14,310 nt of DNA from an uncultured Collinsella sp. (GCA_958346165.1 CATVQO010000022.1:1-14310); one strand, 5' to 3'. Numbered from the stretch's first letter, positions 6,991 through 14,208 are shown. Numbers and translations are program-made. The notes: a model not told the origin generated them from the letters alone.

Positions 6991-7820
6991 TAGAGCTCCT
7001 CTCCTGCTGCCGCGAGCTCGGCCATGGCCTGCTCAAACTGCTCGTCATTGGGCGCCTTGCCATGCCAGCCAACCTGGTTCTCCATAAAGGAGACGCCTTT
7101 GCCCTTCACCGTCTCGGCGATGATAGCGACGGGCACGCCGGTCACCTCACGAGCCTCAGCGAAAGCCGCCTCAATCTGCGCCATGTCGTTGCCATCGGCT
7201 AGCTCTATCACATGCCACTTAAAGGCGCGGAACTTGTCAGCGAGCGGCACGGCCGAGTTAACCTCATCGATCGTGCCGTCAATCTGCAAGCCGTTGTGGT
7301 CGACGACGGCAACAAGATTGTCGAGCGCGTGGTTGCCGGCAAACATGGCCGCCTCCCACACCTGGCCCTCCTCGCACTCACCGTCGCCCAGCAACGTGTA
7401 GACACGGTAGCCGTCGCCCCAGTGCTTAGCGGCAAGCGCCATTCCAACTGCAGCAGAGATGCCCTGACCGAGCGATCCGGTGGACATATCGATGCCCGGG
7501 GTGTCGTTCATGTTGGGATGGCCCTGCAGTCGGCTGCCAATATGGCGGAGCGTCTCGAGCTCTTCGACGGGAAAATAGCCGCGATTTGCCAACACCGAAT
7601 ACAGGCCCGGCGCCGCGTGACCCTTGGAGAGCACAAAGCGATCGCGATCGGCCTTGTAAGGGTCGGCAGGATCGATATTCATTTCTTCAAAGTACAGATA
7701 CGTCATGATGTCGGCAGCACCGAGCGATCCACCCGGATGTCCCGACTTGGCCGCGTGAACCGCAGTCACGACACGCTTCCTGACCTCATTGGCGACCTTC
7801 GCCAGCTCCTGGTTGGTCAT
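6990..7820 (-). CDS. Transketolase, N-terminal half
   Basis: The thiamine-diphosphate-binding half, 276 residues. Seen: SGHPGGSLGAADI with His28, SKGHAAPGLY with His68, GDGECEEGQVWEAA from residue 145 with the metal/diphosphate-binding GDG...N pattern, and DHNGLQIDG. The frame is open for another 20 codons upstream, but MTNQELAKVANEVRKRV with AGAGAGGAA before it is the family-like start. It lies 63 bases after the transaldolase, with a small hairpin between. It works only together with the C-half encoded next. Confidence 0.95.
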   Translation of the reverse strand: MTNQELAKVANEVRKRVVTAVHAAKSGHPGGSLGAADIMTYLYFEEMNIDPADPYKADRDRFVLSKGHAAPGLYSVLANRGYFPVEELETLRHIGSRLQGHPNMNDTPGIDMSTGSLGQGISAAVGMALAAKHWGDGYRVYTLLGDGECEEGQVWEAAMFAGNHALDNLVAVVDHNGLQIDGTIDEVNSAVPLADKFRAFKWHVIELADGNDMAQIEAAFAEAREVTGVPVAIIAETVKGKGVSFMENQVGWHGKAPNDEQFEQAMAELAAAGEEL

Positions 7821-7843
7821 ACGAATTCCTCTCTTGAGAACAA

Positions 7844-7872
7844 CCCCGGCACCGGATGACGCGATGCCGGGG
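7844..7872 (-). other. Intercistronic hairpin between transaldolase and transketolase
   Basis: CCCCGGCA (7844-7851) pairs perfectly with TGCCGGGG (7865-7872) around a 13-base loop. There is no U-run, so it is probably an mRNA stability or processing element and not a terminator. Confidence 0.5.
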
Positions 7873-7883
7873 CAATCCACTCG

Positions 7884-8567
7884 TTAAGCCTGAGCGACGA
7901 CCTTCTGCCAGTCAGCCTCGAACGAGGCAAGGCCCTGGTCGGTCAGCGGGTGATGCAGGCACTTCTTGAGAGCGGCCATGGGCACGGTCGCGATGTCGGC
8001 GCCAAGAAGAGCCGCCTGGGTCACGTGGTTGGGCGTGCGGACCGAAGCGGTGATGATCTCAACGGTGTCGTCGACGTTCTTGCCGGTCCAGTCATAGTTC
8101 TTGATGCAAGTCACAACATTGTCGAGCTGCGAGATGCCGTCCTCGGCGATGTCGTCAAAGCGGCCGACAAACGGGCTGATGTAGCGGGCACCGGCGTTGG
8201 CGGCCATCAAGGCCTGGGTCGGCGAGAAAACAAGCGTCATGTTGACGCGCACGCCTGCGTCGGCCAGGGCGCGGCAGGCGGCGAGACCGGCCTCGCACAC
8301 GGGAAGCTTAACCACGATGTTGGGAGCGAGGGCAGCAAGGCGCTTGCCCTCCTCGATCATGCCCTCGGCCGTGGTGGCGGTAGACTCGGCAGACACGGGC
8401 AGACCCTCGCAGAGCTCGGCAATCTTGAGCATATGGGGCTCAAAGTCGGCGAGCTTACCGCCGGTCTTGGCGTACAGGGACGGATTGGTGGTAACACCGG
8501 CCAGGCAGCCCCAGCTCTTGGCCTCAGCAATCTCGTCAAGGTTGGCGGTATCGATAAAGAACTTCAT
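7884..8567 (-). CDS. tal: Small-type transaldolase (TalC/FSA family)
   Basis: A 227-residue class I aldolase-fold enzyme that moves a dihydroxyacetone unit from sedoheptulose 7-phosphate or fructose 6-phosphate to an aldose phosphate. The Schiff-base lysine is Lys87 in NIVVKLPVCEAGLAA. GVTTNPSLYAKTG and ATTAEGM are family motifs. The family also holds fructose-6-phosphate aldolase (FSA). E. coli FSA has Gln59 and Tyr131; here the aligned residues are Glu61 (VSAESTATTAEGM) and Phe133 (ISPFVGR), the transaldolase-type pair. I therefore call transaldolase, in agreement with the transketolase genes next to it. Start MKFFIDTANLDE at 8567 has AAGGAG upstream; the longer frame to 8594 is rejected. 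Confidence 0.9.
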   Translation of the reverse strand: MKFFIDTANLDEIAEAKSWGCLAGVTTNPSLYAKTGGKLADFEPHMLKIAELCEGLPVSAESTATTAEGMIEEGKRLAALAPNIVVKLPVCEAGLAACRALADAGVRVNMTLVFSPTQALMAANAGARYISPFVGRFDDIAEDGISQLDNVVTCIKNYDWTGKNVDDTVEIITASVRTPNHVTQAALLGADIATVPMAALKKCLHHPLTDQGLASFEADWQKVVAQA

Positions 8568-8606
8568 GGTGCAAACTCCTTCGGAGGAATCCAAAACTCA
8601 AAAGAA

Positions 8607-8633
8607 AGGACAAAGGGGATGCCCCTTTGTCCT
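8607..8633 (-). terminator. Intrinsic-terminator-like hairpin inside the sugar operon
   Basis: AGGACAAAGGGG (8607-8618) and CCCCTTTGTCCT (8622-8633) form a perfect 12-bp stem with a 3-base loop. On the minus strand, the direction of the operon, it is followed by TTCTTTTGAGTTTT. It lies about 40 bases before the transaldolase start. I see no promoter between it and that gene, so it probably acts as a partial terminator that lowers expression of the distal genes. Confidence 0.65.
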
Positions 8634-8637
8634 ATGT

Positions 8638-8673
8638 GCCGGGCCTGCAGCTGGGACATGCCCCAGGCCCGGC
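8638..8673 (-). other. Second hairpin after the GatZ-like gene
   Basis: GCCGGGCCTG (8638-8647) pairs perfectly with CAGGCCCGGC (8664-8673), with a 16-base loop. Together with the next hairpin it makes a tandem structure within 60 bases of the GatZ-like stop codon, as would protect the 3' end of an upstream transcript. Confidence 0.55.
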
Positions 8674-8692
8674 GTCGTGTAGGAAAAACTAC

Positions 8693-9967
8693 TTAGTCCT
8701 CGAGAGCCTTCTCGATGCGGCTCGTGACGCCCTTGAGGTTAAGACCGACGACGTACTGCTTGATCGGGCGCTTGATGTGCTCGATCACAAAGCGCTTGCC
8801 GTCGATGTCCTGGGCAGCGAGGTTGCGATAGAGTTTCTCGACCTGCTCCTTAACCTCGGGATCGTTGAACGCGTAGTGGCCGGAGACATCCAGAATCTTC
8901 AGGCTGAGCTCGTCGTCGGCCAGAATGTCGTCAACCTGCAGGTTAACGTCGTCGCCGGTCATCCACTTGCGCCAACGCTCGGTCTTGATAGCCTTGACCA
9001 GCAGCGTGTGATACAGGTCGGAGGGATCGTCGCACAGGCCGTTGTCGACCAGAATCTGCTCGGTAGCGCAGAGCTTGAGATAGGCGCGGGTCTCCTCGGT
9101 GCCGTACTGAGGGGCGACATTGGAGGCCGTCACGTGAGCCGGGATGTGCTCGAGCAGCGTCGCGTCGTCCAGGTAGTCGGCGTTGTGCTCCTTCAGGCCC
9201 ACGCCGTAGCGCTTTGCCATGTCGGCGAGCTCGCGGGCGTTCTTAAAGTTGTAATGGCCAACCTGCTCGGTCCAACGGGTGAGCGTACCGGTCTGACCGA
9301 CGATAAAGGTGGGCATGGGGCAGCCGCGTTTCTCGAGCTCGGGCTGCAGCTGAGAAATGAACTCCTCGTACTTATCGGTAGAGGTTAAGCCGCCATTGGT
9401 CTCCTCGGTACCGACCTCATAGGCGACCTCGGGCAGGTTATGCTCGCGACGGTACTGCTCAAGGTAGTCGATAAGATCGATCGTGCGGCGAAGCACCACG
9501 TCGAGCGGAATAACCTTGCCGATCTGATAGGGGTCCTTGGTGGGATCGACCATCAGCAGGTCAAAGCCTGCCTCCATGTCGGCGACGAAGGACTTGCGGG
9601 CGAGCTCCATGGCCTCGTCCTCGGGCAGGTGGGCGTTACGCTCCTCGTCGCGCTGCCACGGACCGCCGTGATCGCGGCACAGGTAGTACGGGCCGGTGTA
9701 ACCCACCTCGTCGGCAACCTTCTTGATGTCGGCGGCAAAGCGCGTCTGGTCCCAACCGTTGACGTAGCCGGCGCCCATCTCGTCCATATCGACCTGGTTG
9801 CGGCTGGCGATAAACATGGGCGGGAAATCCTCGTCCTTGGCAAGCTCGAACACGGCCTGAATCAGGTTGGGGCTCATGGGGCCAATGCCGACCATGGTTG
9901 CGTGATCGCCGCTATCCTGCAGCTTGAGCATGCCCTGAACGGCCTGGCGGATGGTGAGGTTGGACAT
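8693..9967 (-). CDS. Divergent GatZ/KbaZ-like protein (tagatose-bisphosphate aldolase subunit family)
   Basis: A 424-residue protein matching the GatZ/KbaZ family in length and overall plan (TIM-barrel). Classic members are non-catalytic partners of the class II aldolases GatY/KbaY for tagatose 1,6-bisphosphate. Seen: MFIASRNQVDMDEMGAGYVN (51-70), YYLCRDHGGPWQR (94-106) where E. coli GatZ has a GGDHLGPN-like segment, LMVDPTKD (138-145), AYEVGTEETNGGL (182-194), and GVGLKEHNADYLDD. The conserved Asp/His/Glu positions suggest a metal or sugar-phosphate site. No gatY/kbaY is in the window. Some family members have, as I recall, been reported to epimerise fructose/tagatose (phosphates) at C4, so an independent catalytic role is plausible. 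AAGGAGAACAAA precedes the ATG. Second gene of the operon, 144 bases after EIIBC. Confidence 0.8.
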   Translation of the reverse strand: MSNLTIRQAVQGMLKLQDSGDHATMVGIGPMSPNLIQAVFELAKDEDFPPMFIASRNQVDMDEMGAGYVNGWDQTRFAADIKKVADEVGYTGPYYLCRDHGGPWQRDEERNAHLPEDEAMELARKSFVADMEAGFDLLMVDPTKDPYQIGKVIPLDVVLRRTIDLIDYLEQYRREHNLPEVAYEVGTEETNGGLTSTDKYEEFISQLQPELEKRGCPMPTFIVGQTGTLTRWTEQVGHYNFKNARELADMAKRYGVGLKEHNADYLDDATLLEHIPAHVTASNVAPQYGTEETRAYLKLCATEQILVDNGLCDDPSDLYHTLLVKAIKTERWRKWMTGDDVNLQVDDILADDELSLKILDVSGHYAFNDPEVKEQVEKLYRNLAAQDIDGKRFVIEHIKRPIKQYVVGLNLKGVTSRIEKALED

Positions 9968-10036
9968 TTTGTTCTCCTTCTCCAGAGGATTTTTGACAAA
10001 AGCTCCCTGGGACCCAGATGTGGGCCCTATCAGTAC

Positions 10037-10096
10037 GGATGGATTTTGTTGTGTAGGGGCGGTTGTGCGGAGTCAAATCCATCCCTCCGCACAACC
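10037..10096 (-). other. Intercistronic structured region between EIIBC and GatZ-like genes
   Basis: GGTTGTGCGGAG (10061-10072) pairs perfectly with CTCCGCACAACC (10085-10096). Its 12-base loop contains AAATCCATCC (10075-10084), the exact reverse complement of GGATGGATTT at 10037-10046. The two pairings interleave, so they are alternatives or a partial pseudoknot. On the operon strand the hairpin forms first and its loop can then pair with the RNA that follows. No U-run. Likely role: processing, 3'-end protection of EIIBC mRNA or translation control; this is inference. Confidence 0.6.
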
Positions 10097-10111
10097 GGAG
10101 TCCTTAAAGGT

Positions 10112-11584
10112 TTACTTGGCCTGCTTGTCGAGCGTGGGCTTCATGGCAATCAGGATTGCAGCGGCGACCACGGAGCCAATCACGATGTCCAGGCAGAACA
10201 GCGCGACGTTGTTGGTGGCAAGGGCGACGATAAAGCCACCGTGCGGGACGTAGCAGTCGATACCCTGGAAGGCGGCGAGCGCCGCACCCACGGCAGAGCC
10301 GATGCAGATGCCGGGCAGGGTGTGGCCAAGGTCCTTGACCGCGAAGGGGATAGCGCCCTCGGTAATGCCGATGCAGCCCATGAACAGTGCGGAGATACCC
10401 ATCTGACGATCGGCGTCATCGAACTTATTCTTGGCGATGAGCGCAGCGAGGCCACAGGCGATCGGGGGAATGGCGACGGCGACGCGGAACATACCGTTAG
10501 GGCCGTAGATGCCGGAGGCCATGATGGCCATAGTAAAGGTCGAAGCGGTCTTGTTGATGGGGCCACCCATATCGAAGGCGGTCATAACACCAATGACCAG
10601 GCCCAGGACGACGGCGGAGCCGCCCTGCAGGCTACCGAGCACGCTGGTGAGCCAATCCATCACAAAGCCAAGCGGCGTGGCCAGGATGTAGATGTAGGCC
10701 ATGCCCAGGACGAGCGAGGTCAGAATCGGGATGATCAGGATCGGCATGATGGTCTGGATGGTGTTGTTGGCCTTCCAGGTCTTCATCCAGCGGACAAAGT
10801 AACCGCAGATGACAGCCATGATCATGGCGCCCAAGAAGCCGGTCGAAACGCTGTTGCCACTCGGGGTGACGACGGCGTTGTTGACCAAGTAGCCCAGGAC
10901 GAAGCCAGGGGCAAGCGCGGGCTTTCCGGCCATCGAGTAGGCGATGTATGCCGCAAGCACCGGAATCATCATAGAGATTCCGGCCATGCCGATGGTGTTA
11001 AGGCTCACCATCAACGGGTTGGTGACCTCCATACCGCTAGCACCGGCAGTACCGGATGCCAACGAGAAGGCGAGGAACACGCCACCGATAACGACAATGG
11101 GGATAAAATAGGAAACGCCGGTATTGAATGCATTGAGCAGCGTCTTGCCAGGATCGGCAAAGATGGACTGCTTGGACGCCGGTGTCGGGGCCTGCGGGGC
11201 AGCGGAGACGGCCTTCTTCTCTGCCTTGGCCTCGGCCTTGGGCGCGTCAACGGCGCCACCCGTCGCCTTGATAATCTCAACAGCCTGGTCGATGATCTTG
11301 ACCGGATCGGCGATTACATCGGAAGTGCCGACCTTGAGGAACTTGCCCTCGGCCATCTTCTGCTCAAAACGGTCCTCGTTCTCGACACCCACGTCGACGG
11401 ACTCCAGGACCAGGTCGGCGGAGTCCACGTCTTCCTGCGTGAGCTCATTCTCGATACCCAGGCCACCCTGAGCCTCGACCTTGCACTCGATGCCACGGGC
11501 GGCGCATTCATCCTGAATCGCCTTCTGGGCCATATACGTGTGGGCGATACCCACGGTACAGGCGGCAACGCCTACGATCTTCAT
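10112..11584 (-). CDS. PTS EIIBC, fructose class
   Basis: The membrane transporter that imports a sugar and phosphorylates it. Residues 1-105 are EIIB of the fructose type, with phosphorylated Cys9 in VGVAACTVGIAHTYM. Residues about 108-138 are an Ala/Pro/Lys-rich linker, and 145-490 form EIIC with many hydrophobic segments (YFIPIVVIGGVFLAF, GAMIMAVICGYFV, IMPILIIPILTSLVL) and the conserved DMGGPINKTA, GITEGAIPFA and PHGGF motifs. No EIIA is fused; EIIA is the last gene of the operon. The frame extends to 11686, but MKIVGVAACT at 11584 with AGAGGGA upstream is the right start. First gene of the operon and divergent from a LacI-family regulator. Substrate unknown: fructose-class EIIBCs also carry other ketoses and mannosyl compounds. 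Confidence 0.93.
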   Translation of the reverse strand: MKIVGVAACTVGIAHTYMAQKAIQDECAARGIECKVEAQGGLGIENELTQEDVDSADLVLESVDVGVENEDRFEQKMAEGKFLKVGTSDVIADPVKIIDQAVEIIKATGGAVDAPKAEAKAEKKAVSAAPQAPTPASKQSIFADPGKTLLNAFNTGVSYFIPIVVIGGVFLAFSLASGTAGASGMEVTNPLMVSLNTIGMAGISMMIPVLAAYIAYSMAGKPALAPGFVLGYLVNNAVVTPSGNSVSTGFLGAMIMAVICGYFVRWMKTWKANNTIQTIMPILIIPILTSLVLGMAYIYILATPLGFVMDWLTSVLGSLQGGSAVVLGLVIGVMTAFDMGGPINKTASTFTMAIMASGIYGPNGMFRVAVAIPPIACGLAALIAKNKFDDADRQMGISALFMGCIGITEGAIPFAVKDLGHTLPGICIGSAVGAALAAFQGIDCYVPHGGFIVALATNNVALFCLDIVIGSVVAAAILIAMKPTLDKQAK

Positions 11585-11684
11585 TGCTTCCCTCTTTTCA
11601 TAGAGTTGCGTGCGCAAGACACCGTTTGCGGAGGCCTCCGGAGCATCCCCTGCCGTTTGGACTTGCTGTCTTTTCGACAAGACC

Positions 11685-11713
11685 AATATAGGTGCTCGTT
11701 TTTCTTAATGCCA
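11685..11713 (-). promoter_or_regulatory. Probable promoter of the sugar operon
   Basis: On the minus strand TATATT (11690-11685) is a good -10, and TGGCAT (11713-11708) a weak -35 at exactly 17 bases. It lies about 100 bases upstream of the EIIBC start. The possible operator cluster at 11723-11775 lies just upstream of the -35. A weak -35 with such neighbours would fit a promoter under regulator control. Confidence 0.5.
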
Positions 11714-11722
11714 GCTTATTTC

Positions 11723-11775
11723 GGTAAACGCGCAGGTCAGAGCGTTGGTTACGCTATTTAGTTATGCGTTTAACC
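11723..11775. promoter_or_regulatory. Cluster of related half-sites, possible LacI-family operators
   Basis: GGTAAACGC (11723-11731), GGTTACGC (11747-11754) and, inverted, GCGTTTAACC (11766-11775) are variants of one motif, close to the GGTAAACG-type half-sites usual for LacI-family proteins. They fall between the operon promoter and the divergent regulator gene at 12000. The arms are not perfectly symmetric, so individual operators cannot be delimited. Confidence 0.35.
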
Positions 11776-11999
11776 AAAAATGAATCCTGCGATTTTACCC
11801 TCGATTTCAAAAGTCAAGAAGTATTTGATTTTCTCGGTAGACGGCAGATACGCATGCCGGTCACAAATTTCGACCCCACCCGTATACCGCATTTGTTGCA
11901 TACTCATATGAAAGGAAAAGGTCGCTCACCGAAGCGCATCCCTCGCCAAGACTCAAAGTCATCATGTTGGAAAATGCTCATCTGTCGGAAGGAGTCGCT

Positions 12000-13010
12000 G
12001 TGGCAAAACAGCGCGTTACGATTGCAGACGTCGCTCGAGAGGCGGGAACCTCGACGGCAAGCGTCTCGTATTACCTCAACGACAAACGAGAAAAGCTTAG
12101 CGAGAAGACGCAGACAAAGATTGCGCGCGTCATCAAGGAACTCGGATACGTTCCCAACGCCCAAGCGCAAACGCTTACCGGCAAGCAGACCCACGTCATC
12201 GCCATCATCATTTTGGATAACACCAACAAGTGGGCGGGCCTCGTCCTCAACGGCATGGAACAGGTCATGCTCCCCGCGGGTTATCAAACGGTCGTTTGCA
12301 CGAGCAACTTTAACCCCGAGACCGAGCTCATGTACGTCGACAAGATGCTCTCGCTGGGCGTCGATGGTTTTATCATCCAGCCCACGGCAAATTTCAAGGC
12401 CGTCCACGACCGCATCAAGCGCGCCGGCAAGCCCGTCGTCTTTTTTGACGCGGCCATCTACAGCCCAGGCACCAGCTGGATCAAAACCAACCTTTACGAC
12501 GGCGTGTACAACGCCACGCAGGCGCTTCTCGATGCCGGCTACGAGGACTTTTTCTCCATTGCCGCCAATATGACCGAAATGCGCACCCGCATGGAACGTT
12601 TTCAGGGATATGCCGAGGCGTTAGCCGCGAATGGGCAGCTCTACAAAGCCATCCCCATCGATCACAACAAGCCGTCAATCAACGAGCTCACCGAATACTT
12701 TAAATACAAGTTCAACCCCGCCAAGCGCACACTCATCTTCGTACAAAACCAATGGGCACTTCCCCGTGTCTACAAGGCGCTTCAGCCCATGGCCCATCTG
12801 CTTCCGCAGCAAATCGGCCTTTTGGGACTCAACTGCGAAGACTGGACTAATCTCACCACGCCGACCGTCTCCACGATCATCGAGCCCGTCGACCAGGAAG
12901 GCAGGGAAGCGGCCGAGATGCTGCTCGCCCTACTTGACGGCAGCAGCGAACCCGGCGAGCAGCGCATTCTCGAGTGCAAGCTCAACTGGCTCGACTCCAC
13001 CTCAATCTAG
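12000..13010 (+). CDS. LacI-family regulator, probable local regulator of the sugar operon
   Basis: A 336-residue DNA-binding regulator. The helix-turn-helix is at the N-terminus (KQRVTIADVAREAGTSTASV, then SYYLNDKREKLSEKTQ) and the hinge helix region reads ELGYVPNAQAQTLTGKQTH. The effector domain follows (NKWAGLVLNGMEQVMLPAGY, SLGVDGFIIQPTA, LLGLNCEDWTNLTTPTVSTI), resembling KdgR-like members. The start is taken as GTG 12000, because AAGGAG lies 5 bases before it and the domain begins there. The ATG at 11964 in the same frame has no ribosome binding site and would add an unusual 12-residue extension. Being divergent from the six-gene operon, it probably controls that operon in response to the sugar or its phosphate. 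Confidence 0.92.
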   Translation: MAKQRVTIADVAREAGTSTASVSYYLNDKREKLSEKTQTKIARVIKELGYVPNAQAQTLTGKQTHVIAIIILDNTNKWAGLVLNGMEQVMLPAGYQTVVCTSNFNPETELMYVDKMLSLGVDGFIIQPTANFKAVHDRIKRAGKPVVFFDAAIYSPGTSWIKTNLYDGVYNATQALLDAGYEDFFSIAANMTEMRTRMERFQGYAEALAANGQLYKAIPIDHNKPSINELTEYFKYKFNPAKRTLIFVQNQWALPRVYKALQPMAHLLPQQIGLLGLNCEDWTNLTTPTVSTIIEPVDQEGREAAEMLLALLDGSSEPGEQRILECKLNWLDSTSI

Positions 13011-13088
13011 ACCGCGGGACAAATGAATCAGTAGCGTCTATCCCAAATCTTAAGTATTTGTTCGACAGAACGGCCCCCTGCCGGCTCC

Positions 13089-13097
13089 TGCTAGACT
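13089..13097 (+). promoter_or_regulatory. Extended -10 promoter of the nuclease gene
   Basis: TGCTAGACT (TGn plus TAGACT at 13092-13097) lies 34 bases before the ATG at 13131. No -35 at the usual distance is convincing. Confidence 0.4.
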
Positions 13098-13130
13098 GGT
13101 AGATTCCCAACCGTCCATCCAGGAGCCTCA

Positions 13131-14114
13131 ATGTCGCGCAAGTCCGCCTACAAGCAAGTACTTTCCATCGGCACCGCCGTGGTGCTGGGGTTTGCACTGT
13201 TTACGGGATCGCTCGACGGGGCGCCCAAGCTGCTGTCGCCACAAAGCGATGAACAGGCGGCGGCTCTGGCCGAAAAACAAAACGAGAGTCCCAGCCGCAC
13301 CGACGACGAGGCAAACCTGGTCGCTCGGCTCGAATCGGGAACGGCGAGCTCCCCGGACCCTCAAAACAGCCAGGACGCTGGCGATGGCTCCGATTCCGCC
13401 GCGACCGACACCGATGACGACGTTTCCGTGGACAGTGCCGCCACCCCCATCGACGAGGTGGAAAACCCCGACCTCAACCGCGCCCGCGGTGTTTATCTCA
13501 GCAGCATTCCCGACTACGCCGGCAACCCCTACGTTGCCCTTCGTGCCGACAGCACGCACCCGCTCGGCACGCCGTCGTTCACACTCGATGAATACGAGCG
13601 CGCTACAGAAGAGGGCTGCTTTAAGAAGTTCTCCAAGCTCGACAGTTTGGGTCGCACTCGCAAGGCGCTCGCCTGCGTAGGCCCCGAGTCGCTCGGACAG
13701 GGGAAGCGCGGCGATATCTCGCGTATCCATCCTGCCGGTTGGCACCAGCAGCGCTACGACTTTATTCCGGGCCAGAGCCTCTACAACCGCTGTCACCTTA
13801 TCGCCTGGTCGCTCTGCGGCGAAAACGCCAACCGCAAAAATCTCCTCACCGGCACGCGCTATCTCAACGAAACGGGCATGCTGCCGTTTGAGGAGCAGAT
13901 TCTCGGCTACATCCGCGACACGGGCAACCATGTGCTCTACCGCGTCACGCCCATGTATAACGAAGAGGAACTTGTCTGCCGCGGTGTGCGCCTTGAGGCG
14001 CAATCGGTCGAGGACCACGGCAAGACCCTGTGCTTCCACGTGTACTGCTATAACCTTCAGCCGCATGTGCAGATCGACTACGCTACCGGCCGCAATCAAG
14101 CCTCGGGAGACTAG
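13131..14114 (+). CDS. Secreted or membrane-anchored DNA/RNA non-specific endonuclease (EndA/Spd-like)
   Basis: A 327-residue protein. Residues 1-30 (MSRKSAYKQV, then a hydrophobic run to about 25) form a signal peptide or N-terminal anchor. Residues about 38-115 are a low-complexity, strongly acidic Asp/Ser/Ala-rich linker. The nuclease domain is about 118-327. Its core YNRCHLIAWSLCGENANRKN (218-237), then LLTGTRYLNETGMLPFEEQI, matches the beta-beta-alpha-metal nucleases related to streptococcal EndA and Spd1. There the motif is usually DRGH; here NRCH, with His222 as the probable general base and the following Asn residues as metal ligands. There are six cysteines in the domain, so disulfides are possible. 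AGGAG at 13121-13125 supports the start. Likely roles are nutrient scavenging, DNA uptake or competition. Confidence 0.85.
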   Translation: MSRKSAYKQVLSIGTAVVLGFALFTGSLDGAPKLLSPQSDEQAAALAEKQNESPSRTDDEANLVARLESGTASSPDPQNSQDAGDGSDSAATDTDDDVSVDSAATPIDEVENPDLNRARGVYLSSIPDYAGNPYVALRADSTHPLGTPSFTLDEYERATEEGCFKKFSKLDSLGRTRKALACVGPESLGQGKRGDISRIHPAGWHQQRYDFIPGQSLYNRCHLIAWSLCGENANRKNLLTGTRYLNETGMLPFEEQILGYIRDTGNHVLYRVTPMYNEEELVCRGVRLEAQSVEDHGKTLCFHVYCYNLQPHVQIDYATGRNQASGD

Positions 14115-14175
14115 GGCCGACCAAGCTGCCCCAAACCTAACATGATCCGTTTTCCTCTGTCCCCTAGGGATCAAA

Positions 14176-14208
14176 AAGGGCCGCCCTGGATTGCCCAGAG
14201 CGGCCCTT
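14176..14208 (-). terminator. Intrinsic terminator of the gene at the right edge
   Basis: AAGGGCCGC (14176-14184) pairs with GCGGCCCTT (14200-14208), and the stem continues inside with CTGG/CCAG after one mismatch. On the minus strand the stem ends in CCCTTTTTG, a proper U-run, so it serves the gene that ends at 14243. It may also stop transcripts from the nuclease gene. Confidence 0.85.

Noticed and set aside
6052..7820. Transketolase broken by a frameshift
   Set aside because: The two halves meet at the domain boundary with a TAATG coupling and a proper start in the second; this is the known two-subunit form.
7884..8567. Call as fructose-6-phosphate aldolase
   Set aside because: Glu61 and Phe133 are the transaldolase-type residues, and transketolase lies next door.
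9440..11761. Very long plus-strand open frame opposite the GatZ-like and EIIBC genes
   Set aside because: It is the shadow of high-G+C codon use in the minus-strand genes, and its translation is His/Gly/Asp-rich without any domain.
11964..11999. Upstream ATG start for the second LacI-family regulator
   Set aside because: No ribosome binding site before it, while GTG 12000 has AAGGAG at ideal spacing and gives the normal N-terminus.
13128..14174. Minus-strand frame covering the nuclease gene
   Set aside because: Antisense shadow; the plus strand has a signal peptide, nuclease motif, ribosome binding site and promoter.
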